DNA from: Rhizobiaceae bacterium
GTDB taxonomy: Bacteria; Pseudomonadota; Alphaproteobacteria; Rhizobiales; Rhizobiaceae
Direction: 5' to 3'
NCBI GenBank assembly: GCA_028865845.1
Contig: JAGWJK010000008.1
Coordinates: 1 to 16,315 of the forward strand
DNA: 16,315 nt
The position numbers and the translations under genes are program-made. This document shows positions 1 through 5,727 of the stretch, piece by piece (the stretch's first letter is position 1; the number at the start of each line of letters is the position of its first letter). Below the pieces are notes generated by a model. It did no database searches. It saw nothing but the letters and a program-made list of their open reading frames with translations, and was not told where the DNA came from.

Positions 1-1101
1 CGTGCCGTCGGTCTCATGTTCGAGCAGTCGCAGGCCGGTGCGGAAAATGCGATCCGCAAGCTGCGTCGGGTCTTCCAGGCGCCGGTTGCGGGTCCGGCTC
101 TTGAAATCGGCCGACTTCAGCTTCAGCACGACCGTCTGCCCGGCAATCTCGCTGCGTTTCAGCCGGCGCGATACTTTCTCCGAGAGATCGCGCAGGATTG
201 GCACGAGATCGTCGTGACGGGAGATGTCGTCGAAGAAGGTGGTTTCGGAGGACACGCTCTTTGCCGCCTCGTTGAGATGCACGACGCGGTCGTCGATACC
301 GCGCGACAGGCGGGACAGCCGCTGCCCGATGACGCCATAGCGGCGCATAAGGTCGCCTTCTTCCATGCTCTGGAGCTGGCCGATGGTGCGGATGCCGTCG
401 CCCTCTAGCGTCGCCGCAAATGCCTTGCCGACGCCCCATATCGTCGTCACCGGGCGCGGCGCCAGAAAGGAGACCGCCTCTTCGCGGCCGATGACGGAAA
501 AGCCGCGCGGCTTCTGCAGGTCGGATGCGACCTTGGCGAGGAACTTGCAATAAGAAAGGCCGACCGAGACGGTGATGCCGAGCTCCCTTTCGACGCGTGC
601 TGCGAATTTCGCCAGGATGCGGGCTGGCGGGTCGTGGTGCAGGCGCTGCGTGCCGTCGAGTTCGAGGAATGCCTCATCGATGGACAGCGGCTGGACCAGC
701 GGCGTCAGCTCCTGCATCAGCGCGCGCACCTCGCGGCCGACCTTGACGTATTTCTCCATGTTCGGCCGGATGACGATCGCCTGGGGGCAGGCTTCCAGCG
801 CCTTGAACATCGGCATGGCCGAGCGCACGCCGTGAATGCGGGCGATATAGCAGGCGGTCGACACAACACCGCGTTTGCCGCCGCCGACGATGACAGGCTT
901 ATCGGCAAGCTCCGGATTGTCGCGTTTTTCGATGGAGGCATAGAAGGCGTCACAATCGATATGCGCGAGTGTTAGCCCGTAGAGCTCCGGGTGATAGACC
1001 AGCCGCGGGCTGCCGCAACTCCGGCAACGCGTTCGCTGGACCGCCTGCTCGCTCAGGCAATCGCGGCAGAAACCGGAAATCTTGTTGGACGCGCTGGTCA
1101 T
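1..1101 (-). CDS. dinB: DNA polymerase IV (Y-family translesion polymerase), 3' end outside the window
   Basis: Error-prone polymerase that copies past damaged bases. The frame runs open from the ATG at 1101 to the window edge (367 codons), so the C-terminal part of the little-finger domain is missing from view. After an N-terminal extension the catalytic core begins with [13 protein letters not shown] (residues 47-59; metal ligand D49, then D51). The second catalytic motif SIDEAF lies at 140-145 (D142, E143). The helix-hairpin-helix stretch [10 protein letters not shown] follows, then the start of the little-finger domain. Unusually for E. coli-type DinB, residues 12-29 form a CxxC-x10-CxxC pattern (C12, C15, C26, C29), suggesting a small zinc ribbon. 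Divergent from the GNAT gene. A LexA-type box lies 9 bp before the start codon, so SOS induction is likely. Identity as DinB is firm; the role of the cysteine module is unknown. Confidence 0.93.
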   Translation of the reverse strand, partial: MTSASNKISGFCRDCLSEQAVQRTRCRSCGSPRLVYHPELYGLTLAHIDCDAFYASIEKRDNPELADKPVIVGGGKRGVVSTACYIARIHGVRSAMPMFKALEACPQAIVIRPNMEKYVKVGREVRALMQELTPLVQPLSIDEAFLELDGTQRLHHDPPARILAKFAARVERELGITVSVGLSYCKFLAKVASDLQKPRGFSVIGREEAVSFLAPRPVTTIWGVGKAFAATLEGDGIRTIGQLQSMEEGDLMRRYGVIGQRLSRLSRGIDDRVVHLNEAAKSVSSETTFFDDISRHDDLVPILRDLSEKVSRRLKRSEIAGQTVVLKLKSADFKSRTRNRRLEDPTQLADRIFRTGLRLLEHETDGT

Positions 1102-1110
1102 CGATAACGG

Positions 1111-1125
1111 GAACAAAAATTGAAC
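1111..1125 (-). promoter_or_regulatory. LexA (SOS) box of the alphaproteobacterial type
   Basis: On the minus strand the sequence is GTTC-AATTTTT-GTTC, a direct repeat with a 7-bp spacer. This is the known alphaproteobacterial LexA operator GTTC-N7-GTTC. It sits 9 bp upstream of the dinB ATG. It would cover the start of transcription if the weak TTGAGA-N17-TAAGCT promoter (1160-1132) is used. A polymerase IV gene is a classic SOS target, so motif and gene support each other. Confidence 0.8.
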
Positions 1126-1131
1126 ATCGCT

Positions 1132-1148
1132 AGCTTATGATCTAAGCT
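1132..1148. repeat. Inverted repeat in the dinB/GNAT divergent spacer
   Basis: AGCTTA (1132-1137) and TAAGCT (1143-1148) are a perfect 6-bp inverted repeat with a 5-bp centre. The left arm coincides with the best candidate -10 of dinB on the minus strand. The -35 would be TTGAGA at 1160-1155, with 17-bp spacing. It could be an operator shared by the divergent genes or a chance palindrome. Confidence 0.4.
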
Positions 1149-1187
1149 TGCGAGTCTCAAGCTGGAAAAGAGGCAGGGAGGCGTCCG

Positions 1188-1769
1188 TTGGAGGAACTGA
1201 GAGCATTGCCGCTGACGCCGGAGCGATGGGCGGATTTCGAGACTATATTCGGCCCGAGTGGCGCCTGTTACGGCTGTTGGTGCACCCATTTCCGGGTTCC
1301 CACGTCGCAGCGAAAGACCATGGATGCGGATGGCAAGAAGCAGTTCATGCAATCTCGCATCGCTGCGGGTCCGCCGCCCGGCATCCTCGGCTATATCGGA
1401 GAGCGTCCTGTTGCCTGGGCGCAGGTCGGGCCACGTTCGGAGCTGCCGCAATGGAATTCGCCAAAGACCGTATCGCGACCGTTGGAACCCGATGACGCCG
1501 CCGATCCCTCTGTCTGGGCCGTCAGCTGCTTCTTCATGAACACCCGCGACCGCGGCAAGGGGTACAGCCACCGAATGTTGTCGGAAGCGGTGAATTTCGC
1601 AAAACAGTCGGGCGCCCGTATACTTGAAGGCTGTCCGATCGAGCGCACGAAACAGTCGAAATCCGTCGGCCTCTACGTCGGCTCGCTTCGCATCTTCGAA
1701 GCGGCCGGATTTTCCGAGGTGGCGAAACGGAAGGACGGGCGACCGCTGATGCGCCTCGAGCTTCGATGA
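1188..1769 (+). CDS. GNAT family N-acetyltransferase
   Basis: Predicted to transfer an acetyl group from acetyl-CoA to an unknown amine. The 193-residue protein has the GNAT acetyl-CoA signature around residues 112-140: a beta strand (VSCFFM), then RDRGKGYSHRML with R120 and the G123-K124-G125 pyrophosphate loop. It ends with the usual strand-helix-strand (LRIFEAAGF). Near the N terminus is CYGCWC (C27, C30, C32), a cysteine/tryptophan cluster found in one subgroup of uncharacterised GNAT proteins. The TTG start at 1188 is chosen because AGGGAGG lies 6 nt upstream at 1175-1181. It is divergent from dinB and convergent with the HAD gene, whose stop codon is 14 bp away. The substrate cannot be read from the sequence. 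Confidence 0.85.
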   Translation: MEELRALPLTPERWADFETIFGPSGACYGCWCTHFRVPTSQRKTMDADGKKQFMQSRIAAGPPPGILGYIGERPVAWAQVGPRSELPQWNSPKTVSRPLEPDDAADPSVWAVSCFFMNTRDRGKGYSHRMLSEAVNFAKQSGARILEGCPIERTKQSKSVGLYVGSLRIFEAAGFSEVAKRKDGRPLMRLELR

Positions 1770-1783
1770 CGGCGCGGCGGAGG

Positions 1784-2440
1784 TCAGCGCCGGATATGGG
1801 CCTGGATCAGGGGTGCGGCCGCAACCCAATCGCCGACCTTGGCGATATCGGCCGCCGCCGCCGGCGCCATGCGATGAACGATCGAATCCGGCATCAGATT
1901 GACGAGCAGGCAGCCCTGCACGTGATCGCGCACCGAGTGAAGATTATGCGCCATGTCGTCGACGAAGGCGACGGGCAGGGGGCGATCCGCGTGCAGGGAC
2001 TGGACGATCGGCCCCTTCGGCTCCCGGCTTGCAAGCAACGGGAAGGCAAGGCCGAGCGCATCGAGCAGCCGGCGACGCTGCTGCCAGAACTGCGGCGGCA
2101 TGGCGGTGAGGAACACGACATCCGCATCCCTGGAGAAGTTGGTGAGCGTATCGATCGCGAGATCGAGGGGCGTCTGCCATTGCTCCTGCGCCTCGAAGAA
2201 GGCATCGATCAGCCGATGGACATCCTTCTCCTCCAGAACCTCGCTGTTGGCCTTGGTGATGATGTTGCCGGTCAGTCGGAAGGAGCGCGGCAGGAACTCA
2301 TGGCCTTCATTCTCGAGAAACACCAGAAAAGGCGCAAAGAAATGCAAGACGACATCGTCGACATCGCAGACGATCAGTGGCCGGTCACTAAGGCGAACAT
2401 GCGATGTATCGAAATCGAGCGTTCCGTCCATCATCGTCAA
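1784..2440 (-). CDS. HAD superfamily hydrolase
   Basis: Likely a phosphatase of the haloacid dehalogenase superfamily, substrate unknown, cytoplasmic. The 218-residue protein has all four HAD motifs. Motif I is VCDVDDVV, with nucleophile D26 and acid/base D28. Motif II is FLTAMP (T112). Motif III is K142 in EPKGP. Motif IV is FVDDMAHN (D161, D162). The usual DxDGT is changed to DxDDV, which is tolerated in some HAD clades. The cap is an alpha-helical insertion at about 35-100. The ATG at 2440 overlaps the stop of the DUF3572 gene in an ATGA junction, so the two are probably translationally coupled. In-frame ATGs at residues 3 and 4 are alternative starts. Confidence 0.82.
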   Translation of the reverse strand: MTMMDGTLDFDTSHVRLSDRPLIVCDVDDVVLHFFAPFLVFLENEGHEFLPRSFRLTGNIITKANSEVLEEKDVHRLIDAFFEAQEQWQTPLDLAIDTLTNFSRDADVVFLTAMPPQFWQQRRRLLDALGLAFPLLASREPKGPIVQSLHADRPLPVAFVDDMAHNLHSVRDHVQGCLLVNLMPDSIVHRMAPAAAADIAKVGDWVAAAPLIQAHIRR

Positions 2441-2745
2441 TACTCCCCCGAGGAAAGGCCGGGTGGCGAAAAATGCATCGATGCGGCAGCGACGGCTTCG
2501 GGCGGTATTCCGCTTGCCTGGCTGAACGCGATCAATGTCGGCTCGTGGTTCATCAGGAAATCCAGCATTCCCGCCAGAAAAGCCGGCTCGTTTATGGCGT
2601 TGCGCACCTGGGCCGGCTCGACGCCGGTAAGCGCCAGGAAGCGTCCGAACATATCCGGTTCGTTGGCTAGCCAGCCGAGGACTGCGATCGCCGTCTCCTG
2701 CGGATCGAAGACGGCCTTGGCGGAGTTCTTGAAGTTGCTTTGCAT
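2437..2745 (-). CDS. DUF3572 domain protein
   Basis: A 102-residue, probably cytoplasmic and mostly helical protein of unknown function. It resembles the alphaproteobacterial DUF3572 family, which I recall as commonly neighbouring divK. Recognisable features are the [21 protein letters not shown] segment near residues 20-42 and the [19 protein letters not shown] segment near 56-74. There is no signal peptide and no cysteines. It is divergent from divK, with 131 bp between the two starts, and coupled to the HAD gene by an ATGA overlap. No good Shine-Dalgarno is visible before the ATG (upstream bases are TTACTTCCCACA), so it may be weakly translated or leaderless. Confidence 0.75.
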   Translation of the reverse strand: MQSNFKNSAKAVFDPQETAIAVLGWLANEPDMFGRFLALTGVEPAQVRNAINEPAFLAGMLDFLMNHEPTLIAFSQASGIPPEAVAAASMHFSPPGLSSGEY

Positions 2746-2805
2746 TGTGGGAAGTAAGTTACCTATTTTTCAACCAAATCCTGGTAGCGTCACATTCGAA
2801 TATTT

Positions 2806-2834
2806 CTGGAATCGATTTTTCGAGACCTTATATT
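2806..2834 (+). promoter_or_regulatory. Candidate divK promoter with a GANTC methylation site over the -35
   Basis: TATATT at 2829-2834 is a good -10 match. The -35 position, CTGGAA at 2806-2811 with 17-bp spacing, is weak, which fits an activator-dependent promoter. GAATC at 2809-2813 is a CcrM-type GANTC site overlapping that -35. The predicted transcript start near 2841 gives a leader of about 36 nt. A loose CtrA-like site, TTGA-N7-GTAAC, lies on the minus strand at 2773-2758. Confidence 0.4.
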
Positions 2835-2876
2835 TTCGAGAAATGGATGCAAGACCGGATGCAGGGACAGAGCGCC

Positions 2877-3248
2877 ATGCCTAAGCAGGTGATGATTGTA
2901 GAAGACAACGAGCTCAACATGAAGCTCTTTCGCGATCTGATCGAAGCTTCCGGCTACACGACGATCCAAACCCGTAACGGCATGGAAGCGCTCGATCTGG
3001 CCCGCAAGCATCGGCCGGATCTGATCCTGATGGACATCCAGTTGCCTGAGGTTTCCGGCCTGGAGGTGACGAAATGGCTGAAGGAGGATGACGATCTTCA
3101 TGTCATCCCGGTCATCGCGGTCACGGCCTTCGCCATGAAGGGCGACGAGGAGCGCATTCGTCAGGGCGGCTGCGAGGCCTATGTCTCCAAGCCGATTTCC
3201 GTTCCGAAATTCATCGAGACCATCAAGACTTATCTCGGCGACGCCTGA
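2877..3248 (+). CDS. divK: Single-domain response regulator DivK
   Basis: A 123-residue receiver-only regulator. In the alphaproteobacterial cell cycle it is phosphorylated by DivJ and dephosphorylated by PleC, and it acts through DivL-CckA to lower CtrA activity. All receiver residues are present: acidic pair E9/D10, phosphoacceptor D53 in [10 protein letters not shown]83 and K105 in YVSKP. There is no output domain. The ATG at 2877 is chosen because it gives the canonical N terminus [14 protein letters not shown] and has AGGGACAG upstream. The frame is open further upstream, but that would add an atypical extension. The stop is 16 bp before pleD, so the two form one operon, the arrangement known in rhizobia and Caulobacter. 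Confidence 0.95.
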   Translation: MPKQVMIVEDNELNMKLFRDLIEASGYTTIQTRNGMEALDLARKHRPDLILMDIQLPEVSGLEVTKWLKEDDDLHVIPVIAVTAFAMKGDEERIRQGGCEAYVSKPISVPKFIETIKTYLGDA

Positions 3249-3264
3249 GTGCGGAGAAAGAGTT

Positions 3265-4638
3265 ATGACCGCGCGTATCCTGGTTGTTGACGATATTCCT
3301 GCCAATGTGAAGCTTCTCGAGGCGCGTTTGCTCGCCGAATATTTCGAGGTGCTGACGGCGGAAGACGGTTTCAAGGCGCTGGCCATCTGCGGCAGCAGCC
3401 AGGTCGATCTGATCCTGCTCGATATCATGATGCCCGGCATGGACGGTTTCGAGGTCTGCGAGCGGCTGAAGTCGGACCCGCGCACCGCCCACATCCCGGT
3501 GGTGATGGTAACTGCGCTCGATCAGCCCGCCGATCGCGTGCGCGGTTTGAAGTGCGGCGCCGACGACTTTCTGACCAAGCCCGTGAACGATCTGCAATTG
3601 ATCTCGCGCGTCAAGAGCCTGCTGCGGCTGAAGACGCTGAGCGACGAGCTGCGCATGCGCACGGAAACGGCCCGCAATTTCGGCATCGACGATCTCTTGC
3701 GCGCCGGCGATGGCCGCACCGAGGAAAATGGACATGTGCTTTTGGTCGACGGCCGCGGTAATTCTCAGGAGCGGATCATCCGCACCCTGAAGCCGATCGC
3801 CCATGTCACTGCGATGTCCGATCCGCAGGCGGCCCTGTTCGAGGCGGCCGAAAAGCCGTTCGAGCTTGTCATCGTCAATTCGAATTTCGACGACTATGAT
3901 CCGCTGCGTCTTTGCTCGCAGCTCCGCTCGCTGGAGCGCACGCGCTTCCTGCCGGTGTTGCTGGTGACGGAGCAGGGGGCGGACGACATGATCGTCCGCG
4001 CCCTCGATCTCGGCGTCAACGACTACATCATCAGGCCGATCGAGCCTAACGAACTCGTTGCGCGCTGCCTGACGCAGATCCGCCGCAAGCGCTACAACGA
4101 CCGCCTGCGGGCAAGCATGCAGCACACGATCGAGCTTGCAGTCACAGACGGCCTCACGGGCCTCCACAATCGCCGCTATCTCGACAATCACCTGAAGATC
4201 CTGTTCGACCGCTCGCTAGCCCGCGGCCGGCCGCTCTCCGTTCTCATCACCGATATCGACCGCTTCAAGCAGGTGAACGATACCTATGGCCATGATGCCG
4301 GTGACGAGGTGCTGAAGGAATTTGCAAGCCGCATCCGCTCCACCGTTCGCGGCGCCGATCTGGCATGCCGCTATGGTGGCGAGGAATTCGTCGTCGTCAT
4401 GCCGGATACGTCGGCCGAGGTTGCCGCTGCCGTTGCCGAACGCCTCCGGATCGTCGTCGAGACCATGCCCTTCACGTTGCGCGATACCGGATCTGCTCTC
4501 AGCGTCACGGCATCTTTCGGCATATCGTCCCGTTTGGGGACGATCGAAAGTCCGGAGCAACTGATGAAGCATGCGGACCGCGCTCTCTACGAAGCCAAAA
4601 ATGCCGGCCGTAATCGCGTGGTCGCGGCGGCCGCCTAA
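3265..4638 (+). CDS. pleD: PleD: REC-REC-GGDEF diguanylate cyclase response regulator
   Basis: Makes cyclic di-GMP from two GTP when phosphorylated and dimerised, linking the cell cycle to surface and motility changes. The 457-residue length is close to Caulobacter PleD. REC1 (about 3-120) has D9/D10, phosphoacceptor D53 in LLLDIMMPGMDG, and K105. REC2 (about 155-275) has asparagine where the acceptor aspartate should be (VIVNSNFDD), as expected for PleD's adaptor receiver. The GGDEF domain (about 295-457) starts with the DGLTGLHNRR hallmark. It has active-site GGEEF at 371-375 and the inhibitory I-site RGAD at 362-365, so product inhibition is probably retained. GGAGAAAG at 3253-3260 precedes the ATG. 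Cotranscribed with divK. Confidence 0.96.
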   Translation: MTARILVVDDIPANVKLLEARLLAEYFEVLTAEDGFKALAICGSSQVDLILLDIMMPGMDGFEVCERLKSDPRTAHIPVVMVTALDQPADRVRGLKCGADDFLTKPVNDLQLISRVKSLLRLKTLSDELRMRTETARNFGIDDLLRAGDGRTEENGHVLLVDGRGNSQERIIRTLKPIAHVTAMSDPQAALFEAAEKPFELVIVNSNFDDYDPLRLCSQLRSLERTRFLPVLLVTEQGADDMIVRALDLGVNDYIIRPIEPNELVARCLTQIRRKRYNDRLRASMQHTIELAVTDGLTGLHNRRYLDNHLKILFDRSLARGRPLSVLITDIDRFKQVNDTYGHDAGDEVLKEFASRIRSTVRGADLACRYGGEEFVVVMPDTSAEVAAAVAERLRIVVETMPFTLRDTGSALSVTASFGISSRLGTIESPEQLMKHADRALYEAKNAGRNRVVAAAA

Positions 4639-4665
4639 TCCAAGTAAGTCGATTCGTGACTTGCG

Positions 4666-4683
4666 CCCCTAAAGATTTAGGGG
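4666..4683 (+). terminator. Candidate weak terminator after pleD
   Basis: CCCCTAA and TTAGGGG form a 7-bp perfect stem with an AGAT loop, 28 bp after the pleD stop. The bases after it, GTGTTTGGCGGTTTC, are only moderately U-rich. It is a plausible but imperfect intrinsic terminator or an mRNA-protecting 3' hairpin. Confidence 0.4.
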
Positions 4684-4706
4684 GTGTTTGGCGGTTTCAA
4701 ACTTTA

Positions 4707-4722
4707 ATTACAAATTTGTAAT
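4707..4722. repeat. Perfect 16-bp palindrome
   Basis: ATTACAAATTTGTAAT is fully self-complementary. It lies 70 bp after pleD and 90 bp before the TTGACA promoter candidate. It has the size and symmetry of a dimeric repressor operator, but AT-rich DNA also makes such palindromes by chance. Confidence 0.45.
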
Positions 4723-4810
4723 CTTCTATTCACAGCTATGTGCTTGCTTGTTGTCGTATTAGAATAACCTTTTTGGTCATGTAATTAATCCAAAGGAATT
4801 ACTTATTTTA

Positions 4811-4839
4811 TTGACAATGACTTTCCGCCGATATGTATT
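4811..4839 (+). promoter_or_regulatory. Sigma70-like promoter without an obvious gene
   Basis: A consensus -35 TTGACA (4811-4816), 17-bp spacer and TGTATT (4834-4839, four of six matches to the -10). Transcription would begin near 4846 and run toward the EcpR1-type RNA. No coding frame with a ribosome binding site follows. It might drive a longer form of the RNA, an unrecognised transcript, or nothing. Confidence 0.35.
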
Positions 4840-5086
4840 TATTAAGATAGGTTGTGGGAAACAAAAATTGATGCGGTGAAAAGGGGAGGGTTATCGCGGC
4901 ATACAATGAGATTCCTCATGATATGCAAGCCTTCCTAAATATTTTTAGTGTGATTTTGCTATACAGGCGATCAATGCCACTCGGGTTTCGAGAATAGTTC
5001 GCTTGCTGATTGTTATTTTTTAAAAAACGTAAGACTGGACGGACGCCGGGATTTTAACCATAGGGTCAGACAAGAAGTTTTCATCA

Positions 5087-5126
5087 TTAAGAATTGGTTG
5101 ATTTTCTTTCGGTTTCGCGCGAATTT
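5087..5126 (+). promoter_or_regulatory. Candidate ecpR1 promoter with overlapping CtrA-like site
   Basis: TTAA-GAATTGG-TTGA (5087-5101) matches the CtrA consensus TTAA-N7-TTAA in seven of eight fixed positions. Its second half is also the start of a possible -35, TTGATT (5098-5103), spaced 17 bp from GAATTT (5121-5126). The -10 is poor, so the promoter assignment is tentative. It would place the 5' end near 5133-5140, just before the first hairpin of the RNA. Confidence 0.4.
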
Positions 5127-5139
5127 AGTCCCATACAAG

Positions 5140-5310
5140 GACAGCCCGAGAGGGCACCGAATACCCCATGATGCTCAGGTCCGCCGCATCTCCTGGGTCG
5201 TGGGGTCGGTCGGCTGGCAGGCAAATTTAAGCGGTTCCTCGTGCCGTTTTGCATGCTAGCCGGCCCCCAACTTAAAACGCCGCGCTTCCCCCTCGGAAGG
5301 CGGCGTTTTT
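5140..5310 (+). ncRNA. ecpR1: EcpR1-type trans-acting small RNA
   Basis: A structured RNA of about 170 nt ending in a strong terminator. Hairpin 1 is GCCC-GAGA-GGGC (5144-5155). Hairpin 2 pairs ACCG (5156-5159) and ACCCCA (5163-5168) with TGGGGT-CGGT (5201-5210), extended inside by CTCAGG/CCTGGG (5174-5179/5192-5197). Hairpin 3 pairs TCGGCTGGCA (5210-5219) with TGCTAGCCGG (5254-5263), extended by GCAAA/TTTGC and CGG/CCG, and presents the loop TTCCTCGTG (5235-5243). The terminator hairpin is last. Established: EcpR1 of Sinorhizobium meliloti lies downstream of divK-pleD, is conserved in Rhizobiales, is stress-induced, and represses dnaA and gcrA mRNAs through its loop 1. Inference: position and fold make this its homologue, and the C/U-rich hairpin-3 loop suits pairing with Shine-Dalgarno regions. 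The 5' end is estimated. A form starting at hairpin 3 would be about 100 nt. Confidence 0.78.
5274..5310 (+). terminator. Intrinsic terminator of the EcpR1-type RNA
   Basis: AAAACGCCGC (5274-5283) pairs perfectly with GCGGCGTTTT (5300-5309). An inner stem CTTCC/GGAAG closes a CCCTC loop. The run TTTTTCTTTGTTTTT follows on the plus strand. This is the clearest Rho-independent terminator in the window and fixes the 3' end of the RNA. Confidence 0.9.
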
Positions 5311-5405
5311 CTTTGTTTTTAAATATCAGTAATATGAGTTTTAGTATTATCTTAATTAAAGGTCGCTGACGAAAGTTTTACACAGGAAAAGATCGCCGGC
5401 AAAAG

Positions 5406-5438
5406 AAAAAGGCGCTAACCCTGAGGTTGCGCCTTTTT
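5406..5438 (-). terminator. Intrinsic terminator after rpmG (bidirectional)
   Basis: AAAAAGGCGC and GCGCCTTTTT form a 10-bp perfect stem with an inner AACC/GGTT stem and a 4-nt loop. It starts 21 bp beyond the rpmG stop. The A-tract and T-tract flanks let it work in both directions, so it also backs up the plus-strand terminator at 5274-5310. Confidence 0.88.
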
Positions 5439-5459
5439 ATAACCTGAAGTTTCGGAAAC

Positions 5460-5627
5460 TTACTTGATCTTCGTTTCCTTGAACTCGACATGCTTCTTAG
5501 CAATCGGGTCATACTTCGTCTTCGACATCTTGTCCGTCATCGTACGGCTGTTCTTCGTCGTGACATAGAAGAAACCGGTGTCGGCCGTCGACAGCAGCGT
5601 GATCTTGATAGTGGTAGCCTTGGCCAT
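5460..5627 (-). CDS. rpmG: 50S ribosomal protein L33
   Basis: A 55-residue structural protein of the large ribosomal subunit. The sequence [20 protein letters not shown], then YVTTKNSRT and a [18 protein letters not shown] end, is typical of the zinc-free (cysteine-less) alphaproteobacterial L33 and full length for the family. The ATG at 5627 is chosen over an upstream in-frame ATG (5708), which would add 27 atypical residues. It lies on the minus strand 96 bp after the MFS stop and appears to have its own promoter and a hairpin leader. The pleD-ecpR1-rpmG order is that of rhizobial genomes. Confidence 0.96.
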   Translation of the reverse strand: MAKATTIKITLLSTADTGFFYVTTKNSRTMTDKMSKTKYDPIAKKHVEFKETKIK

Positions 5628-5645
5628 GGTCGTCCTGCCTTTTAG

Positions 5646-5686
5646 AAAAATGAAAGCCGTGGACGGCCAGTGCGGAGGTCCACGGC
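5646..5686 (-). terminator. Terminator- or attenuator-like hairpin in the rpmG leader
   Basis: On the minus strand GCCGTGGAC (5686-5678) and GTCCACGGC (5664-5656) form a perfect 9-bp stem with a 13-nt loop, followed by TTTCATTTTTC. It lies after the putative rpmG promoter and 18 bp before the rpmG start codon. It may simply end the MFS transcript, but its position inside the leader also allows attenuation of rpmG. Confidence 0.55.
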
Positions 5687-5699
5687 AAATTCTGGCGCG

Positions 5700-5727
5700 A
5701 AAATACAAATCGCGCCCGAAAAGTCAA
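5700..5727 (-). promoter_or_regulatory. Candidate rpmG promoter
   Basis: Minus-strand TTGACT (5727-5722), a 16-bp spacer and TATTTT (5705-5700). The -35 overlaps the stop codon of the MFS gene. Predicted start near 5693, giving a leader of about 65 nt that contains the 9-bp hairpin. Confidence 0.5.

Larger units (their letters stand above)
4639..5139. other. AT-rich spacer between pleD and the EcpR1-type RNA
   Basis: About 500 bp, clearly more AT-rich than the flanking genes, without a convincing protein gene. It holds a hairpin after pleD (4666-4683), a 16-bp palindrome (4707-4722), a sigma70-like promoter without a gene (4811-4839), and a CtrA-type half site TTAACCAT (5054-5061). The longest small frame considered, 24 codons at 4923-4997, has no ribosome binding site. 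Confidence 0.6.

Noticed and set aside
3223..4191. Open frame of 322 codons on the minus strand
   Set aside because: Antisense to pleD, which is complete with all motifs.
4923..4997. 24-codon frame, MQAFLNIFSVILLYRRSMPL then four residues, resembling a tiny membrane peptide
   Set aside because: No Shine-Dalgarno sequence and it lies in AT-rich DNA, where hydrophobic codons are expected by chance.
4639..5139. Prophage, insertion sequence or origin in the AT-rich spacer
   Set aside because: No transposase or integrase fragments, no terminal repeats with target duplications, and no DnaA box cluster were seen.
5352..5359. TTAATTAA palindrome between the two terminators
   Set aside because: Only 8 bp in AT-rich DNA; the right half lacks the spacing of a CtrA site.
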